NCBI GenBank assembly: GCA_963966185.1
Contig: CAWZYM010000328.1
Span: forward strand, 264,501-328,500
DNA length: 64,000 bases
Direction: 5' to 3'
Source: Rhabditoides inermis
Taxonomy: Eukaryota > Nematoda > Chromadorea > Rhabditida > Rhabditidae
Shown: positions 51,601 through 61,100 of the stretch, in pieces
Layout: each line of letters begins with the position of its first letter
How positions within the stretch are numbered: position 1 is the stretch's first letter
Notes under the pieces: generated by a model
Seen by the model: only the letters and a program-made list of their open reading frames with translations
Database searches by the model: none
Told to the model about the DNA's origin: nothing
Position numbers and translations under genes: made by a program

Positions 51601-54600
51601 TTCATTCATACTTCATTTATACTTCATTTATATTTCACTTATACTTCATTTATACCTCATTTATACTTCATTTATACTTCATTTATACTTCATTTATACT
51701 TCATTTATACTTCACTTATATTTCATTTATACTTCATTTATACTTCATTTATACTTCATTTATACATCTTTTATACTTTATTTATACTTCATTTATACTT
51801 CTTTTATACCTCATTTATATTTCATGTACACTTCATTTATACTTCATTTATACTTCTTTTATACTTCACCTATACTTCATTTATACTTCATTTATACTTC
51901 ATTTATACTTCTTTTATACTTCTTTTATACTCTATTTTTATTTTATTTATACTTCTTTTATACTTCATTTATATTTCATGTATACTTCATTTATACCTCA
52001 TTTATACCTCATTCATACTTCATTTATACTTCATTTATACTTCTTTTATACTTCACCTATACTTCATTTATACCTCATTTATACTTCATTTATACTTCAT
52101 TTATACTTCATTTATACTTCATTTATACTTCATTCATACTTCATTTATACTTCATTTATATTTCATTTATACTTCTTTAATACTTCATTTATACTTCATT
52201 TATACTTCATTTAGACTTCATTTATACTTCATTTATACTTCATTTATGCTTCAATTATACTTCTTTTATACTTCACTTATACTTCATTTATACTTCATTT
52301 ATACTTCATTTATACTTCATTTATACTTCGTTTATATTTCACTTATACTTCATTTATACTTCATTTATACTTCAATTATACTTCATTTATACTTCATTTA
52401 TCTTTCACTTATACTTCATTTATCTTTCACTTATACTTCATTTATACTTCATTTATACTTCATTTATACTTCTTTTATACTTCTTTTATACTTCATTTAT
52501 ACTTCATTTATACTTTATTTATACTTCACTTATACTTCATTTATACTTCATTTATACTTCAATTATACTTCATTTATACTTACTTCATTTATACTTCAAT
52601 TATACTTCATTTATCTTTCACTTATACTTCATTTATACTTCATTTATACTTCATTTATACTTCTTTCATACTTCTTTTATACTTCTTTTATACTTCTTTT
52701 ATACTTCATTTATACTTCATTTATACTTCATTTATACTTCATTTATCTTTCACTTATACTTCATTTATACTTCATTTATACTTCATTTATACTTCTTTTA
52801 TACTTCATTTATACTTTATTTATACTTCTTTTATACTTCATTTATACTTCAGTTATACTTCATTTATACTTCATTTATACTTTATTTATACTTCATTTAA
52901 TCCTCATTTATACTTCATTTATACTTCATTTATACTTCATTTATACTTCATTTATACTTCATTTATACTTCATTTGTCTTTCACTTATACTTCTTTTATA
53001 CTTCATTTATACTTCTTTTATACTTCATTTATACTTCATTTATACTTCATTTATACTTCATTTATACTTCAGTTATACTTCACTTATACTTTTTATACTT
53101 CATTTATACTTCACTTTTACTTTATTTATACTTCAATTATACTTCATTTATACTTCATTTATACTTCATTTATACTTCAATTATACTTCATTCATACTTC
53201 ATTCATACTTCATTTATACTTCATTCATACTTCATTTATACTTCATTTATATTTCACTTATACTTCATTTATACCTCATTTATACTTCATTTATACTTCA
53301 TTTATACTTCATTTATATTTCACTTATACTTCATTTATACTTCATTTATACTTCATTTATACTTCACTTATACTTCATTTATACTTCATTTATACTTCAT
53401 TTATACTTCTTTTATACTTTAATTATACTTCATTTATACTTCTTTTATACCTCATTTATATTTCATGTACACTTCATTTATACTTCATTTATACTTCTTT
53501 TATACTTCACCTATACTTCATTTATACTTCATTTATACTTCATTTATACTTCTTTTATACTCTATTTATATTTTATTTATACTTCTTTTATACTTCATTT
53601 ATATTTCATGTATACTTCATTTATACCTCATTTATACCTCATTCATACTTCATTTATACTTCATTTATACTTCTTTTATACTTCACCTATACTTCATTTA
53701 TACCTCATTTATACTTCATTTATACTTCATTTATACTTCATTTATACTTCATTTATACTTCATTTATATTTCATTTATACTTCTTTAATACTTCATTTAT
53801 ACTTCATTTATACTTCATTTATACTTCATTTATACTTCATTTATACTTCATTTATGCTTCAATTATACTTCTTTTATACTTCACTTATACTTCATTTATA
53901 CTTCATTTATACTTCATTTATACTTCATTTATACTTCATTTATACTTCGTTTATATTTCACTTATACTTCATTTATACTTCATTTATACTTCAATTATAC
54001 TTCATTTATACTTCATTTATCTTTCACTTATACTTCATTTATCTTTCACTTATACTTCATTTATACTTCATTTATACTTCATTTATACTTCTTTTATACT
54101 TCTTTTATACTTCATTTATACTTCATTTATACTTTATTTATACTTCACTTATACTTCATTTATACTTCATTTATACTTCAATTATACTTCATTTATACTT
54201 ACTTTATTTATACTTCAATTATACTTCATTTATCTTTCACTTATACTTCATTTATACTTCATTTATACTTCATTTATACTTCTTTTATACTTCTTTTATA
54301 CTTCTTTTATACTTCTTTTATACTTCATTTATACTTCATTTATACTTCATTTATACTTCATTTATACTTTATTTATACTTCACTTATACTTCATTTATAC
54401 TTCATTTATACTTCAATTATACTTCTTTTATACTTCACTTATACTTCATTTATACTGCATTAGGATCGGCGCAAAGCGCCGATCGTTTGGGTCCTATCCA
54501 GCGGCGCGCAAACGCTAGGCCCGGAGGGCCGCCAAAATCGCTTGTAAATCATTTAAATTATAATTGTTTCAGAGTTATATCAAGATCTTGTTTCTAAATC

Positions 54601-54629
54601 GTCCGTTGAACAACTATAAACAAAAATAA
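45671..54629 (+). CDS. Predicted seven-exon host gene, unknown function
   Basis: Proposed exons are 45671-45799, 50098-50187, 50230-50319, 50362-50430, 50477-50518, 50578-50667 and 54573-54629. All junctions are GT/AG and in phase 0, giving 43+30+30+23+14+30+18 = 188 codons and a TAA stop. The small introns are 42, 42, 42, 46 and 59 nt, AT-rich, and end in TTTCAG, TTTCAG, TTCCAG, TTGCAG and TTCCAG, while the exons are GC-rich. Exon 1 starts MGDPTRPFDY and ends in a charged, helix-like stretch (VEELHKQLGRILKIR). Exons 2-4 begin HAMGNRPA, and exon 5 (RFMVNSPADT) looks like a diverged copy. Exon 6 ends in six Gln. I recognise no domain, signal peptide or membrane segment. Intron 1 holds an antisense retrotransposon and intron 6 a minisatellite. 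Weakest points are the exon 1-2 and 6-7 joins. The 132-bp units also read through as one intronless frame. Confidence 0.45.
46043..47077 (-). pseudogene. CR1-like ORF2, 3' part (reverse transcriptase palm to C terminus)
   Basis: This frame supplies the second half of the reverse transcriptase. GVPQGS (motif B) is at residues 37-42 of the open frame, and YADD, the catalytic Asp pair, is at 69-72. SKTQVLHLGK follows, and then a C-terminal region with ARLCLLGLETLESRRA and YIHKIVHG, typical of CR1/Jockey-superfamily proteins. It is not an independent gene: its first residues are out-of-frame sequence, and it continues the upstream frame after a one-base shift at about 47065. On its own it lacks motif A and the endonuclease. 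The stop is TGA at 46045-46043. Apart from the frameshift no stop interrupts the domain, which suggests recent insertion or a sequencing error. Confidence 0.85.
47025..48992 (-). pseudogene. CR1-like ORF2, 5' part (endonuclease and RT fingers)
   Basis: Counting from a GTG at 48935, the endonuclease domain covers about residues 30-260. It shows Asn 36 (LNSRSV), Glu 63 (VTESW), GDFN at 177-180 and CDH at 251-253, the last in place of the usual SDH. Reverse transcriptase begins around residue 510 (PIHKGG, YRPIALT) and reaches motif A, LYVDYKKAFD, near 597-606. It then goes out of frame: an extra A on the plus strand at about 47065 would account for the shift exactly. The frame is open all the way from the ORF1 stop TAA (48995-48993) with no ATG before Met 75, which lies inside the endonuclease. 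ORF2 must therefore start without AUG, or by readthrough of the ORF1 stop, or the original start has been lost. Confidence 0.85.
47063..47067 (-). other. Frameshift point in ORF2
   Basis: Reading frame continuity is lost between the LHSLGVR end of the upstream frame and the SALAWIKSFL start of the downstream frame. One surplus base at about 47065 is enough to explain it. It lies between motifs A and B of the reverse transcriptase, where a normal ORF2 has no frame change. Confidence 0.75.
48993..50003 (-). CDS. CR1-like ORF1 protein, probably 5'-truncated
   Basis: Residues 1-48 (counted from a GTG at 50003) form heptad-like helix (IQSQQAQIDMIQRVV, RLGQLIEGLEKK), as expected for the coiled coil of a retrotransposon RNA-binding ORF1 protein. 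FADIVK is at 57-62. A globular segment of about 130-215 ends with FIRRDLTTEELNQERRLRAE. A basic Pro/Ala/Lys-rich tail (245-285) with KKRK and RRSTRKSGKK could bind nucleic acid. There is no CCHC zinc knuckle. The frame has no ATG upstream; it stays open only to a TGA at 50096-50094, inside host repeat sequence. The protein ends at TAA 48995-48993, and ORF2 continues in the same frame. Its role would be chaperoning element RNA in a ribonucleoprotein. Confidence 0.75.
   Translation of the reverse strand: MRILIQSQQAQIDMIQRVVSDNSVSVRALNETVIRLGQLIEGLEKKQTQSCAALPTFADIVKVCVTNKDLIADKATRAVVVGRPELSDPVAAAADDKEFLKKLVEAIGSSEIRDLFNAGQISARRHPDKKPEGKPNYHRILKMQFPSQDTRDSFISSVRRVRYSTLETEVFAFIRRDLTTEELNQERRLRAEAHEYNIKLGMVCKVVRDCRLVTLSHPRAFVNDPAAISLSAPALATQGGSPEPPQQKKRKQAQAKPKPATVTFAKIPAARRAAPRRSTRKSGKKIIAATPIAVSPAAGTSQQSQEAENAEELAADVSMSELHSPPDTAPVPHIVA
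50031..50385 (+). repeat. 132-bp tandem exon-plus-intron duplication
   Basis: Units begin at 50031, 50163 and 50295 with GCAGGAGTT, exactly 132 bp apart. Each unit contains the end of one exon, a 42-nt intron (for example 50056-50097, ending TTTCAG) and the start of the next exon (CACGCGATGGG). Identity is high in intron as well as exon, so the duplication is young. The first unit lacks its own exon start because the retrotransposon abuts it at 50030. The 42-nt introns are also multiples of three and stop-free, so an unspliced frame stays open through all three units. Confidence 0.85.
50675..54462 (+). repeat. 11-bp minisatellite, array 2 (about 344 copies)
   Basis: Same unit as array 1 (ATACTTCATTT), extending 3.8 kb inside the last intron of the host gene model. 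It begins 7 nt after the GTGAGT donor at 50668 and ends at TATACTGCATTAGG. Variant words such as ACTTCGTTTATATTTCAC recur near 51161, 52326 and 53944. Whole stretches around 51824 and 53465 are repeated, so multi-hundred-bp blocks have been duplicated. Forward open frames of up to 783 codons are a by-product of the stop-free unit and are not genes. Confidence 0.95.
54463..54572 (+). other. Hairpin-bearing segment and 3' end of intron 6
   Basis: Directly after the array lies a perfect inverted repeat, GATCGGCGC / GCGCCGATC, at 54464-54472 and 54476-54484 with an AAA loop. A second one, GGCCC / GGGCC, is at 54518-54522 and 54526-54530 with a GGA loop. The DNA then becomes AT-rich and ends in AATTGTTTCAG at 54572, a strong small-intron acceptor. 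The hairpins could be the end of a transposable element, a replication or recombination feature, or an RNA structure in the intron. No family is recognised. Confidence 0.7.
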
Positions 54630-54630
54630 A
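54625..54630 (+). terminator. AATAAA polyadenylation signal overlapping the stop codon
   Basis: AATAAA at 54625-54630 contains the TAA stop (54627-54629) of the last proposed exon. Compact 3' ends of this kind are seen in nematode genes, and it supports a transcript ending around 54640-54660. A six-base motif in AT-rich DNA is weak evidence alone. Confidence 0.4.
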
Positions 54631-55056
54631 TTATGAAACAATAGTTTAATACCCAAAAATATGTTTGCTGGTTAGGTCTGCACGTCTGTGAGGTATGCTG
54701 CTGGTCGCTGATTCGCTGAAAGGCCCGCTCACTAGCCCCGCCCCCCGCGCTTATTGGTTCGTGATGCGGAATGTGTGCGGGAGAGCGCGATAATGCGATA
54801 ATGTGCTCACTGTTTGTGATTTGCGTCGTCGTTCACGCGCGTTGTTTTGTTGATGTTATTTTTGTTGTTTAAAATACAATTAAAAAAAGAAGAAAATTTC
54901 TTCGAAATTCAACAAAAGGACATTCATTCGCTTCTGAAAAGTACAAGCGTAAAGTAGCTCTGTTTGGGTTCATCTCAATTCAACAAAAGCACATGCATAA
55001 AACTATTTTTTCTACACTAAGCAATAAACACAAACCTGCTCTCTCAAAACGATCAC
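54631..55056. other. Intergenic spacer, no gene seen
   Basis: This contains a GC-rich patch with CCCCGCCCCCCGCGC (54736-54750) followed by ATTGG (an inverted CCAAT box) at 54753-54757. A T-rich and A-rich stretch comes next. The word AATTCAACAAAAG occurs twice, at 54906 and 54977. The GC box and CCAAT pair looks promoter-like but no coding sequence follows on either side; the next feature is a satellite. Confidence 0.45.
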
Positions 55057-55141
55057 AACCACTATCAGCAACGAAAACCACAACCCACGAAATGTTCGTG
55101 GGTTGGTGGGTTGGTTGTGGTTTTCGTTGCTGATAGTGGTT
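55057..55141. repeat. Fold-back (inverted repeat) at the edge of the 82-bp satellite
   Basis: Arms of 29 bp at 55057-55085 and 55113-55141 are perfect reverse complements (AACCACTATCAGCAACG in the left arm pairs with CGTTGCTGATAGTGGTT in the right). Between and overlapping them is a second perfect hairpin, AACCCACGAA / TTCGTGGGTT, at 55082-55091 and 55095-55104 with an ATG loop. The arm sequence is satellite sequence, so part of one unit is inverted head-to-head against the array. Confidence 0.9.
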
Positions 55142-58100
55142 CGTGGCGGCTCGTAGCTGTTCGTGGCGGACGTTACAACTCGTAGATTTTCGTGGGTTGT
55201 GGTTTTCGTGGCTGATAGTGGTTCGTGGCGGCTCGTAGCTGTTCGTGGCTGACGTTACAACTCGTAGATGTTCGTGGATTGCGGTTCTCGCGGCTGATAG
55301 ATGTTCGTGGCGGCTCGTAGCTGTTCGTGGCTGACGTTGCAACTCGTAGATGTTCGTGGATTGTGGTTTTCACAGCTGATAGATGTTTGTGGCGGCTCGT
55401 AGCTGTTCGTGGCTGACGTTACAACTCGTAGATGTTCGTGGGATGTGGTTTTCGCAGCTGATAGATGTTCGTGGCGGCTCGTAGCTATTCGTGGCTGACG
55501 TTACAACTCGTGGATGTTCGTGGATTGTGGTTTTTGCGGCTGATAGATGTTCGTGGCGGCTCGTAGCTGTTTGTGGCTGAAGTTGAAACTCGTAGATGTT
55601 CGTGGATTGTGACTCTCGTGGCTGACAGTTGTTCGTGGCGGCTCGTAGCTGTTCGTGGCTGACGTTGCAACTCGTAGATGCTCGTGGATTGTGGCTCTCG
55701 CGGCTGATAGTTGTTCATGGCGGCTCGTAGCTGTTCGTGGCTGACGTTGCAACTCGTAGCTGTTCGTGGCTGACGTTGCAACTCGTAGATGTTCGTGGAT
55801 TGTGGTTTTCGCAGCTGATAGATGTTCGTGGCGGCTCGTAGCTGTTCGTGGCTGACGTTGCAACTCGTAGATGTTCGTGGATTGTGGTTTTCGCAGCTGA
55901 TAGATGTTCGTGGCGGATCGTAGCTGTTTGTGGCTGAAGTTGCAACTCGTAGATGTTCGTGGGTTGTGGTTTTCGTTGCTGATAGTGGTTCGTGGCGGCT
56001 CGTAGCTGTTCGTGGCTGACGTTACAACTCGTAGATGTTCGTGGATTGTGGTTTTCGCGGCTGATAGATGTTCGTGGCGGCTCGTAGCTGTTCGTGGCTG
56101 ACGTTGCAACTCGTAGCTGTTCGTGGATTGTGGCTCTCGCGGCTGATAGTGGTTCGTGGCGGCTCGTAGCTGTTCGTGGCTGCCGTTACAACTCGTAGAT
56201 GTTCGTGGATTGTGGTTTTCGCGGCTGATAGATGTTCGTGGCGGCTCGTAGCTGTTCGTGGCTGACGTTGCAACTCGTAGATGTTCGTGGATTGTGGTTT
56301 TCACAGCTGATAGATGTTCGTGGCGGCTCGTAGCTGTTCGTGGCTGACGTTACAACTCGTAGATGTTCGTGGGATGTGGTTTTCGCAGCTGATAGATGTT
56401 CGTAGCTGTTCGTAGCTGTTCGTGGCTAACGTTACAACTCGTAGATGTTCGTGGATTGTGGTTTTTGCGGCTGATAGATGTTCGTGGCGGCTCGTAGCTG
56501 TTTGTGGCTGAAGTTGAATCTCGTAGATGTTCGTGGATTGTGACTCTCGCGGCTGACAGTTGTTCGTGGCGGCTCGTAGCTGTTCGTGGCTCACGTTGCA
56601 TCTCGTAGATGTTCGTGGATTGTGGCTCTCGCGGCTGACAGTTGTTCGTGGCGGCTCGTAGCTGTTTGTGGCTGAAGTTGAAACTCGTAGATGTTCGTGG
56701 ATTGTGACTCTCGTGGCTGACAGTTGTTCGTGGCGCCTCATAGCTGTTCGTGGCTCACGTTGCAACTCGTAGATGTTCGTGGATTGTGGCTCTCGCGGCT
56801 GACAGTTGTTCGTGGCGGCTCGTAGCTGTTCGTGGCTGAAGTTGCAACTCGTAGATGTTCGTGGATTGTGGTTCTCGCGGCTGATAGACGTTCGTGGCGG
56901 CTCGTAGCTGTTCGTGGCTGACGTTGCAACTTGTAGATGTTCGTGGATTGTGGCTCTCGCGGCTGACAGTTGTTCGTGGCGGCTCGTAGCTGTTCGTGGC
57001 TGACGTTGCAACTCGTAGCTGTTCGTGGCTGACGTTGCAACTCGTAGATGTTCGTGGATTGTGGTTTTTCGCAGCTGATAGCTGTTCGTGGCGGCTCGTA
57101 GCTGTTTGTGGCTGACGTTGCAACTCGTAGATGTTCGTGGATTGTGGTTTTCGCAGCTGATAGATGTTCGTGGCGGATCGTAGCTGTTTGTGGCTGAAGT
57201 TGCAACTCGTAGATGTTCGTGAGTTGTGGTTTTCGTTGCTGATAGTGGTTCGTGGCGGCTCGTAGCTGTTCGTGGCTGACGTTACAACTCGTAGAAGTTC
57301 GTGGATTGTGGTTTTCGCGGCTGATAGATGTTCGTGGCGGCTCGTAGCTGTTCGTGGCTGACGTTGCAACTCGTAGATGTTCGTGGATTGTGGCTCTCGC
57401 GGCTGACAGTTGTTCGTGGCGGCTCGTAGCTGTTCGTGGCTGACGTTGCAACTCGTAGATGCTCGTGGATTGTGGCTCTCGCGGCTGACTTCTTCGTGGC
57501 GGCTCGTAGCTGTTCGTGGCTGACGTTGCAACTCGTAGATGTTCGTGGATTGTGGTTTTCGCAGCTCATAGAAGTTCGTGGCGGCTCGTAGCTGTTCGTG
57601 GCTGACGTTACAACTTGTAGATGTTTGTGGGATGTGGTTTTCGCAGCTGATAGATGTTCGTGGCGGCTCGTAGCTGTTCGTGGCTGACGTTACAACTCGT
57701 AGAAGTTCGTGGATTGTGGTTTTCGCGGAAGATAGATGTTCGTGGCGGCTCGTAGCTGTTTGTGGCTGAAGTTGAAACTCGTAGCTGTTCGTGGCTGACG
57801 TTGCAACTCGTAGATGTTCGTGGATTGTGGTTTTCGCAGCTGATAGATGTTCGTGGCGGATCGTAGCTGTTTGTGGCTGAAGTTTCAACTCGTAGATGTT
57901 TGTGGGTTGTGGTTTTTGTGGCTGATAGTGGTTCGTGGCGGCTCGTAGCTGTTCGTGGCTGACGTTGCAACTCGTAGATGTTCGTGGATTGTGGTTTTCG
58001 CAGCTGATAGCTGTTCGTGGCGGATCGTAGCTGTTCGTGGCTGACGTTGCAACTCGTAGATGTTCGTGGATTGTGGTTTTCACAGCTGCTAGATGTTCGT

Positions 58101-61100
58101 GGCGGCTCGTAGCTGTTCGTGGCTGACATTACAACTCGTAGATGTTCGTGGATTGTGGTTTTCGCGGCTGATAGATGTTCGTGGCGGCTCGTAGCTGTTC
58201 GTGGCTGACGTTGCAACTCGTAGATGGTCGTGGATTGTGGTTTTCACAGCTGATAGATGTTCGTGGCGGCTCGTAGCTGTTCGTGGCTGACGTTACAACT
58301 CGTAGATGTTCGTGGGATGTGGTTTTCGCAGCTGATAGATGTTCGTGGCGGATCGTAGCTGTTTGTGGCTGAAGTTGCAACTCGTAGATGTTCGTGGGTT
58401 GTGGTTTTCGTTGCTGATAGTGGTTCGTGGCGACTCGTAGCTGTTCGTGGCTGACGTTGCAACTCGTAGATGTTCGTGGATTGTGGTTTTCGCAGCTGTT
58501 CGTGGCGGCTCGTAGCTGTTCGTGGCGGACGTTACAACTCGTAGATTTTCGTGGGTTGTGGTTTTCGTGGCTGATAGTGGTTCGTGGCGGCTCGTAGCTG
58601 TTCGTGGCTGACGTTACAACTCGTAGATGTTCGTGGATTGCGGTTCTCGCGGCTGATAGATGTTCGTGGCGGCTCGTAGCTGTTCGTGGCTGACGTTGCA
58701 ACTCGTAGATGTTCGTGGATTGTGGTTTTCACAGCTGATAGATGTTTGTGGCGGCTCGTAGCTGTTCGTGGCTGACGTTACAACTCGTAGATGTTCGTGG
58801 GATGTGGTTTTCGCAGCTGATAGATGTTCGTGGCGGCTCGTAGCTGTTCGTGGCTGACGTTACAACTCGTGGATGTTCGTGGATTGTGGTTTTTGCGGCT
58901 GATAGATGTTCGTGGCGGCTCGTAGCTGTTTGTGGCTGAAGTTGAAACTCGTAGATGCTCGTGGATTGTGGCTCTCGCGGCTGATAGTTGTTCATGGCGG
59001 CTCGTAGCTGTTCGTGGCTGACGTTGCAACTCGTAGCTGTTCGTGGCTGACGTTGCAACTCGTAGATGTTCGTGGATTGTGGTTTTCGCAGCTGATAGAT
59101 GTTCGTGGCGGCTCGTAGCTGTTCGTGGCTGACGTTGCAACTCGTAGATGTTCGTGGATTGTGGTTTTCGCAGCTGATAGATGTTCGTGGCGGATCGTAG
59201 CTGTTTGTGGCTGAAGTTGCAACTCGTAGATGTTCGTGGGTTGTGGTTTTCGTTGCTGATAGTGGTTCGTGGCGGCTCGTAGCTGTTCGTGGCTGACGTT
59301 ACAACTCGTAGATGTTCGTGGATTGTGGTTTTCGCGGCTGATAGATGTTCGTGGCGGCTCGTAGCTGTTCGTGGCTGACGTTGCAACTCGTAGCTGTTCG
59401 TGAATTGTGGCTCTCGCGGCTGATAGTGGTTCGTGGCGGCTCGTAGCTGTTCGTGGCTGCCGTTACAACTCGTAGATGTTCGTGGATTGTGGTTTTCGCG
59501 GCTGATAGATGTTCGTGGCGGCTCGTAGCTGTTCGTGGCTGACGTTGCAACTCGTAGATGTTCGTGGATTGTGGTTTTCACAGCTGATAGATGTTCGTGG
59601 CGGCTCGTAGCTGTTCGTGGCTGACGTTACAACTCGTAGATGTTCGTGGGATGTGGTTTTCGCAGCTGATAGATGTTCGTAGCTGTTCGTAGCTGTTCGT
59701 GGCTAACGTTACAACTCGTAGATGTTCGTGGATTGTGGTTTTTGCGGCTGATAGATGTTCGTGGCGGCTCGTAGCTGTTTGTGGCTGAAGTTGAAACTCG
59801 TAGATGTTCGTGGATTGTGACTCTCGCGGCTGACAGTTGTTCGTGGCGGCTCGTAGCTGTTCGTGGCTCACGTTGCAACTCGTAGATGTTCGTGGATTGT
59901 GGCTCTCGCGGCTGACAGTTGTTCGTGGCGGCTCGTAGCTGTTTGTGGCTGAAGTTGAAACTCGTAGATGTTCGTGGATTGTGACTCTCGTGGCTGACAG
60001 TTGTTCGTGGCGCCTCATAGCTGTTCGTGGCTCACGTTGCAACTCGTAGATGTTCGTAGATTGTGGCTCTCGCGGCTGACAGTTGTTCGTGGCGGCTCGT
60101 AGCTGTTCGTGGCTGAAGTTGCAACTCGTAGATGTTCGTGGATTGTGGTTCTCGCGGCTGATAGACGTTCGTGGCGGCTCGTAGCTGTTCGTGGCTGACG
60201 TTGCAACTCGTAGATGTTCGTGGATTGTGGCTCTCGCGGCTGACAGTTGTTCGTGGCGGCTCGTAGCTGTTCGTGGCTGACGTTGCAACTCGTAGCTGTT
60301 CGTGGCTGACGTTGCAACTCGTAGATGTTCGTGGATTGTGGTTTTCGCAGCTGATAGCTGTTCGTGGCGGCTCGTAGCTGTTCGTGGCTGACGTTGCAAC
60401 TCGTAGATGTTCGTGGATTGTGGTTTTCGCAGCTGATAGATGTTCGTGGCGGATCGTAGCTGTTTGTGGCTGAAGTTGCAACTCGTAGATGTTCGTGAGT
60501 TGTGGTTTTCGTTGCTGATAGTGGTTCGTGGCGGCTCGTAGCTGTTCGTGGCTGACGTTACAACTCGTAGAAGTTCGTGGATTGTGGTTTTCGCGGCTGA
60601 TAGATGTTCGTGGCGGCTCGTAGCTGTTCGTGGCTGACGTTGCAACTCGTAGATGTTCGTGGATTGTGGCTCTCGCGGCTGACAGTTGTTCGTGGCGGCT
60701 CGTAGCTGTTCGTGGCTGACGTTGCAACTCGTAGATGCTCGTGGATTGTGGTTTTCGCAGCTCATAGAAGTTCGTGGCGGCTCGTAGCTGTTCGTGGCTG
60801 ACGTTACAACTTGTAGATGTTTGTGGGATGTGGTTTTCGCAGCTGATAGATGTTCGTGGCGGCTCGTAGCTGTTCGTGGCTGACGTTACAACTCGTAGAA
60901 GTTCGTGGATTGTGGTTTTCGCGGAAGATAGATGTTCGTGGCGGCTCGTAGCTGTTTGTGGCTGAAGTTGAAACTCGTAGCTGTTCGTGGCTGACGTTGC
61001 AACTCGTAGATGTTCGTGGATTGTGGTTTTCGCAGCTGATAGATGTTCGTGGCGGATCGTAGCTGTTTGTGGCTGAAGTTTCAACTCGTAGATGTTTGTG

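Noticed and set aside
44359..54597. Forward open frames of 181-783 codons rich in Y, F, I, L and H that look like membrane proteins
   Set aside because: All frames of the 11-bp repeat are open and give the same 11-residue period. Composition and overlap show a minisatellite, not a protein.
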